A stretch of DNA of 64,000 bases, taken from Nageia nagi. Its lineage: Eukaryota; Pinophyta. The position numbers and the translations under genes are program-made. Positions 58,081-64,000 of this stretch are shown piece by piece. The notes under the pieces were generated by a model. The model ran no database searches and had not been told where the DNA came from. It was given only the letters and a program-made list of their open reading frames with translations. Location of the stretch: NCBI GenBank assembly GCA_050084985.1, contig JBITNC010000001.1, positions 14,384,001 to 14,448,000 of the forward strand, read 5' to 3'. Each line of letters starts with the position of its first letter. The first letter of the stretch is position 1.

Positions 58081-58097
58081 AACAATTGGGTTCACCA
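58081..58097 (-). other. Primer-binding site of element D
   Basis: The minus strand reads TGGTGAACCCAATTGTT three bases inside the 5' LTR. Confidence 0.7.
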
Positions 58098-58100
58098 AAA

Positions 58101-58708
58101 TGTGGACTAAAAATAATGCATAAATTATGAATTGATGCACTATTTATCTATAATGTAATATTAAAACATCTATAAAAAATATGGTATCAAATGATTATGA
58201 TAAATATTGTACCTCATCAAAATTACATCCAAATGAAATAGTAAAGATTATACATAAATAACCATAACACACTATAAATAATTAATGCCACCAATGTCCT
58301 AAGAGCACACTATTATCTACATGAAAGACTTGGATCGATGCATGAAAATAAAAATATGCAAAATAGAACAAAGTGTTTAATATATTTATGCAAAGGTGGT
58401 GTTACAAAACACTGTTGTTGGTTAAATAGAATGATATTGCATCTTTTGATCTCTCTCACTTGATGTTTATCGATGTCAATTGTGTTTCCTTTAATATTAT
58501 TTCATAGAAATGTATTGATCCTCTTTGATTCTTGGGATCATTGCATAGTACATTTTTATTGTGTCTTTCTTGATATTTTACAACTATTACATTTTTCAAT
58601 GGTCCCTTATGTTGTGTTGGGTATATTTTAACCCTTTTATAATGCATATTCCTTGATTCTTTAAAATGAATTATTTAATAAGTAATAATTCATTTTTAGG
58701 TGTCTATA
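58101..58708 (-). repeat. 5' LTR of element D
   Basis: 608 bp; homologous to 40111-40720. The ATTGT duplication follows. Confidence 0.9.
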
Positions 58709-58713
58709 ATTGT

Positions 58714-60812
58714 TAAACATAAAATTAGGCCTCAATGCCAAAGGTGCATAAGTGTTTCCATAATGAAGTCATTCAATGCTAGGTAATGATGAAGTGACCA
58801 TGCCATACCATTCCTATTATTTTCATTGTTAAGTTTACCTTTCCATGCCATGCCTATTTTTTTCATTGTTAAGTGTACCTTGCTAGCATGTCAACTACAT
58901 ATTTTCATGTAAAAGCCTTAATAAATATCATATAAAATACTAGATTCATACTAAATCTACTTTCATTATGAGAATATGGTTAGATAGCTCTTATAAAAAT
59001 CTCTAAATTTTCTTTTTATAGCATCTCATTCCAAGTTATAGTTTACAACTTATAAGTTGTCAAAGTTTTATTCATATGTTTCTTAGACTCAAACTTTAAA
59101 TTCAAAATTATTGTAGCCATTTTTTTTCCTACCAACTCCTAGCTCAAAATGCATGCAAATAAAACAAAGCTTATGTGGATAGATATAGCCTTGTTTAGAA
59201 AATAATGAGCTTGTGTGGTCAACAAAGGGCTTATGTAGGTAGTTACAGTCCTTATGCAATGAAGACAAACCATATGTAGAAGCATGATGTGTTATGTAAT
59301 CAACATGATGTCTATATGAGTAGACTTCATATTATGCTAATAAAGGATATCATATGTGGTGGTAGACAATCTTATGTGGTAGTAAACAAGCCTATATGGT
59401 GAAGATAACCCTTATGTAGAGACTCAAATCTATTATGCAAAGATCTTAGATATTATCATGAGAAACGCATGCTTATGTGAAGAAGAAATCCCATGTATAA
59501 AATGGCTTATGTGATTAGTTACATGCTTATGCAAAAAATACAAGGCTTGGGCGAACAAGCCAATGCTTATGCAGTAGACTCTAATCTTATGCAAAGAAAC
59601 AATAAGCTTATGCAGAGCTTGAGAACTAATGTGAAATAGTATCTAAAGAGACTTATGTACAAAAAGAGGTATGTATGTAGAGGTCTAAGTGATTATGCAA
59701 AATATTCAAACTCTTATGCACATGCTTAAATGCTTATGTAGAGAAGGAAGGGCTTGTGCAGTTAGAGAAGACATTATGCAATTACCAAAAGCCTTATGCA
59801 AAGATACAAAGTATTGTGTAGAAACCCAAAGTATTATGCAAAGGATCAATGTCTTATGTAGAGAAGTGCTTTTCCTAGCTTGCAATTATAAGAATGTTTG
59901 TAAAATGCCTATGAAGTTTCAATTGCATTTGGACATGTGTATAGTAGCTCGAACATGATTGTATCTTCTTGAATTATTAGTTTTTATAACTAAAATTGAA
60001 AATATTGTACTTAAATGAGAAGAAACATGAGGACTATTACAATGATGATTAATTGGATAGAACAAAATATATAAAACTAAAATTTTGGGGTTGTATGAAG
60101 TAGTTAATACAGTGAATGGAATAAAAATTAAGTAGAAAAGAGAGTTGTATAGCAATTGTGAATTGAATGTTTGTAATATTTTGAAGCTATTGTGTGACAA
60201 GGTGAAGAGATATATGTATCCTATAGTTGTGAAAGTATTAACAAACATATGAAATGCATTATGTTAGGTGAGAGCATATGAGCAAATTTCCATTGATAAA
60301 CAAACTATAATAGATTGAAAATTATGGAAGAATAATGGCTATGAAGATTGATTGCATATTTCTTGTAGAGATAGCTGAATGATGAATTTTGACGAGCTAA
60401 ATATCATAGAAGGATTTGTGAATAAAGAAAGTATTTTTATATCAAATATTTAATCAAGATTTGAATTCCAATTTGGTTCTTGGAAAAAGGGGTTGGTGCT
60501 CCTTTTAGTTGTACCTAATAAACTAGGTATTGGTGCTCTTTCCAATTAGTGTTGGTAGAGTAAGGGTTGGTGCTACTTCCAGTTGGTGTTTTACATTGGC
60601 TAGATTTGGACCATAATCTAATCAGTCTTGTCTAGGGATGTAGCCATATTAGTGAACCTAATTATATCTTATGTTATGTGATGTTCCCTTGATATGCTTG
60701 CTCTATTTTATATTAGCTTTTTACTGCATTATTTCAAGTGTTTTGGGTTTAAATTTTTAAAGTTTAAGACACTAATTTGCACACCCCTCTTAATACCATT
60801 ATGTGACTGACA
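58714..60812 (+). repeat. 3' LTR of element C, main part
   Basis: Continues from 40110 after excising D. It matches 34348-36527, including the CTTATGTGG word array (59160-59875), and ends GTGACTGACA before CTTAT. Confidence 0.9.
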
Positions 60813-60817
60813 CTTAT

Positions 60818-62500
60818 TATTCCTATGTGAGAAAATAAAATGTGCTATGCTCCTCAAGAGTAATAAAGAAACAAAAATATCATTTTGATTTCATTCATTT
60901 TGCTTAAAATAAAATATTTAAAGCAAGGTTTTTCAAGTAAAAGGAACTAGGATGCTTTTTTTCAATTCCTCAAACTCATTTTGGGATAAGAGGAAAGATA
61001 CTCTTACTCTATTTTTATTTTTATTAATGATTTGATAATACTTTATGTTGGAGATTTGTTTTTTGTATTTTTTATTTTAGTAATAAAATAAATGGCTAAA
61101 GAAAACCCTATTTATGAACACAAATAAAAATTAAAGGAAAACTAAGTTTTGGGTAGAAAAATAATACCTTATAATTACACTTGTTGGTTTTTATGATTTT
61201 TATCTTTATTTCTATAAAAATATTTTATTTAGAAAAATATTTAAGCAATTAACATTTTTTTTACTATTCAAAAAATTATTTTGATGGGTTCTATCGATCC
61301 TTGTTTTTCCTTATTTTTACCTTTATCTAGTTTCAAATGGGCATTTTTTGAGCTCTACATATAAAACTAAAAATACAAGATACTAAATAGTAAGATATAC
61401 TATTAGCATTATACAAGACCTTAAACATAAAAACTTTATATAAAAGAAAAGGTGAAACCTCTACACAAAATAGGAACTTAAGGTTCCCCTATGATCACCA
61501 AAATGAATATTCTTAAACAAGATTTAGTTAATATTATTTAAATCTTAGCATGTTTCTAAATAAAACCTTGAAGGGTGGGCTTAGGAGATTACCATTGTAC
61601 ATTTCATCTCTAGATTCTGCAAAATATAAAAAACAACATTACAAAATATGATGTGGGTTTTCTTGATAATCCTAAAGGTTATACCTTTATAGGTTGGTCA
61701 AACCCCTTATTAATGCAATATTAAATAAAGAAAGTAAACCATAAATATATAAACTTGAAATTATAAATAAATATGTTACATGTGATTAAATTACCTTATT
61801 ATGATTTGATTGATGTTGATTTTAAAGATTAATTCATATTGATATTTGTTGATATGTAGAAACCTTTAAGAAACTAATAGTATTAGGAAAATATTGCAAC
61901 AATTTATTATTGTACTTAAAATTTGATATTTATATTTAATTAATCTTGTTGGTTGTATTTTTATTTTATATCTTGAGCATAATCACCAATAGATTAGATT
62001 ATTTTCTTTAGAAAATGATCTCCTTCCTAAGCTAGGTGAATTCCATGGTTGATATAAATTGGAGGAAGGCTTTTATGGAATGATAATGGATTTGGATATA
62101 TTCATGGTTGTTGTATGAAGTTTTAATTTAGTTTGATAATATTCATGAAAGTAAAAAGATTTATTCATGGAAAAAGAACAAGATTATTTTTTATCTATTC
62201 AATTTTAATGAAGGATGGTTGAGGGTTTTCTAAATTGAATTTAATTTGAAAATATGGCATTTAAGGTAGCATGGTGCCTTAAGTGGCCATTAGGGATATA
62301 TAGGTAGAGGGATGAGGTGTAGGAGAATATTCTATAATTAATTCTAGTTTTAATTATAGGTTTGGAGTGGTTGGTGTATGGATTTTTTATTTAACCACTA
62401 ATGATTAGTTAAAATAATTAATTTATTAATGTTAATGGTTAAATATTGAATAACATAGATTTTAGGTTTCTATTCTTATGACTAAGTTTAATCTAATTCT
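60818..62500. other. AT-rich interval, nothing recognised
   Basis: No LTR ends, ORFs of note or repeats seen. Confidence 0.5.
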
Positions 62501-62504
62501 TCCA

Positions 62505-62790
62505 ACTATTTACTATTGGTACAAACACATTAAGATTATACGCATTGTATTTATAAAATATTGTTGAATGGAAACATTGATATGTAATTATATATATTAG
62601 TGAAGGATTTATTTGTAGACATCTTAACTAAACCATTGCTAGAGGAGGCATTTATTCACTTGTTGTAAATGATTAGGATATACATGGATCCACTACCATA
62701 AAGGGAGGGAGTTATAATTATGAAATGTATGTTGCTTCATCATAGGTTAGCTCCCCTGACTCTAACTTAAGAGAGGGTATTATATATTAA
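62505..62790 (+). pseudogene. Copia (Ty1-type) RNase H tail remnant
   Basis: Plus frames give KHIKIIRIVFIKYC and, after a frameshift, VKDLFVDILTKPLLEEAF, the highly conserved end of Copia pol (KHIDIRYHFI...DILTKPL). GAGAGGGTATTATAT near 62763-62777 could be the purine tract before a lost LTR. Confidence 0.75.
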
Positions 62791-62989
62791 GTTAGAATTA
62801 ATGTTGGTATTGTGTTTATTAATACTTTATCATTTATAAATATATTTTTTCAATATATATTGATTGGTGGTTTTTTTGGGAGCCAATAACCCTTTTACAA
62901 TATTATGCCTTGATTTTTAATTATGTTCAATGGCCAAAATACAAAAAAATACCAGTCATACTATATTATTATTCCTTATGCTTACCAAT

Positions 62990-63895
62990 TCCTAATATAT
63001 TCAATTAGACCTCCAAAGGTATCAAAACTCAAGTAATACTATTTCTATAAAAACTTATCATCCTTTATTTAGTAGTAAAATGAGACCTTACATATCTAGC
63101 TTCTTCCTAATGAGCTCTTGGAGCTTGTCCACTTGGTAATGATGTTACACAACCTTGTTAGTAATATTAATTGCAATGACCTAATATCATGGAGAAATAA
63201 TACTCTATCTCTCATAGCTTCTTCAATTTGCACTTCAATCCCCTAATAATTGGAAAACTAGGAGGCATAAATTTTGAGGACTCATCATACTCTTCTCTCA
63301 CCTTTTTCTTACTCTTTTACAATGAACTATGTTAGCTCCCTTACATATCCTTAGAAGTATTCCTTTTATATTTATCATGGCCTCATGACACCCCCAACTA
63401 CTTTCCATATTTATCCTTATTCTCTATTCTTGGTAAAAAATCATCCAAGTCTCCTAGCCATCCTTATTTCTTGGCCATGTGTTTAACCATAACCAAGAAT
63501 AGTCCTTGGTGTAAAGCAAATTTCATTCTTCATTTATGGAAGTCTTTAATGACCTTCTCAAAATCATTAAAAAGTAAAAAAGGCATATTCACCCACTTTA
63601 TCCAACACATTTAGTTCAAGCTTGCTAAGTGATATCCTTGAACCCAATTCACATGTGTATCTAGAGTTATATAATTTATGACTATTCTAGCAACCTTCAA
63701 CCATGGCTATGGGAGTCCCTCTCTCAGAATATACTTTTCATCCTAGAAAATTTTCTCATTCATGGAGAAGAAATCCAATACCATTTATTGGGGGTGATTT
63801 TCCCTTTGGATCTTTAAATTATTGTCTTATAATCTAGTTATCTTTGTCAGCACCTCCATGGTGATTTCAAAGGTGAAGGATCCCACTGTAACATA
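62990..63895 (-). pseudogene. Unidentified minus-strand coding remnant
   Basis: Minus-strand frames show long sense-like stretches: VGSFTFEITMEVLTKIT near 63885-63835, NYITLDTHVNWVQGYHLASL near 63680-63620 and IEVQIEEAMRDRVLFLHDI near 63240-63185. Stops and frameshifts are common. I do not recognise the family; the composition suggests an element-borne ORF. It runs toward the window end, so the start may lie near 63900 or beyond. Confidence 0.4.
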
Positions 63896-64000
63896 ACCCT
63901 CCACCCCATGATTCATCATTCAATAGGCCTACATTCACATAGTAGCCATAAAAGAGTTATAATAACCCTAGATAGCCTATGCTTACTAGAATAATCTTAA

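Larger units (their letters stand above)
40111..58708 (-). mobile_element. Element D: complete but decayed Tat-type Ty3 element, interrupted by B
   Basis: LTRs are 40111-40720 (3') and 58101-58708 (5'); the target duplication ATTGT is perfect (40106-40110, 58709-58713). Without B the element is about 8.6 kb. On the minus strand it contains, in order, primer site, gag, protease, G-patch-like segment, RT, RNase H, archaeal-type RNase H, integrase and a 3'UTR with ~191-bp repeats. That is the usual Tat order. LTRs differ at roughly one base in six in the stretch I compared, so the insertion is old. Confidence 0.95.
34311..60812 (+). mobile_element. Element C: old non-autonomous LTR element hosting D and B
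   Basis: The 5' LTR is 34311-36527. The 3' LTR begins at 40074, is interrupted at 40110 by element D, resumes at 58714 and ends at 60812. Ends are TGACATATGT...GACTRACA. The flanking bases GTTAT (34306-34310) and CTTAT (60813-60817) form a TSD with one mismatch. An initiator-Met primer site follows the 5' LTR and a G-rich purine tract precedes the 3' LTR. The 3.5-kb interior has a coiled-coil Gag-like ORF with a knuckle remnant, but no RT or integrase that I can find. Confidence 0.85.

Noticed and set aside
1-64000. CRISPR arrays, tRNA or rRNA genes, operons, bacterial or viral genomes
   Set aside because: No repeat-spacer pattern, no cloverleaf or rRNA motif, and the coding remnants are all plant retrotransposon types; the ~191-bp repeats and the minisatellite lack unique spacers.

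Overview
This window is repeat-derived DNA from a plant nuclear genome. It is AT-rich and gene-poor, and about four-fifths of it can be assigned to LTR retrotransposons at very different stages of decay. I found no intact host gene, no tRNA or rRNA gene and no prokaryotic feature. The lineages (Ty3 Tat-type elements with an archaeal-type RNase H, chromodomain-type Ty3 elements, a Copia remnant), the 5-bp target-site duplications (TSDs), the plant mobile domain and the CpG-poor background all point to a seed plant with a large, slowly purged genome. A gymnosperm is plausible but not proven.

Layout from left to right. (E) 1-8713, minus: an old Tat-type element whose 3' LTR is cut by the window edge. 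It keeps gag, an antisense plant-mobile-domain (PMD) pseudogene and a 3'UTR of ~191-bp tandem repeats. It abuts a decayed chromovirus-type integrase (8714-9600, plus). (A) 11024-14176, plus: a young 3.15-kb LTR element with TSD ATTTG. It encodes Gag-protease fused directly to the integrase tail and chromodomain; reverse transcriptase (RT), RNase H and the integrase core are missing. (H) about 15105-27531, minus: a candidate ~2.1-kb LTR split by G (16089-26427, minus, TSD TAGAG, gag-protease only). G's own 5' LTR is split by F (20644-25928, plus, TSD CTCAC/CTCAT, a Tat relative lacking RT). (I) 29723-30826: a solo LTR with TSD TCTAA inside an unidentified minus-strand coding remnant. A 21-bp minisatellite lies at 33000-33610.

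The right half is a three-level nest. (C) 34311-60812, plus, is an old non-autonomous element with ~2.2-kb LTRs and a coiled-coil Gag-like ORF. (D) 40111-58708, minus, TSD ATTGT, is a complete but decayed Tat element inserted in C's 3' LTR. (B) 42576-52555, plus, TSD AGGGT, is a nearly pristine 9,980-bp Ty3 element inserted in D's integrase. The last 3 kb hold a Copia RNase H tail and an unidentified minus-strand remnant.

The most notable system is B. Its polyprotein order is Gag-protease-RNase H-RT-(degenerate) RNase H-integrase. An archaeal-type RNase H with all four acidic residues sits upstream of RT, and the usual RNase H after RT has lost two catalytic acids. Neighbour D carries the usual Tat order, so the window contains its own comparison. 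B's LTR also carries a phased array of TGACGTCA and TCCGGA boxes. B's two frameshifts each look like one G missing from a G run, and its LTRs differ at one site seen by eye, so B could be intact in reality. All alignments were made by eye.
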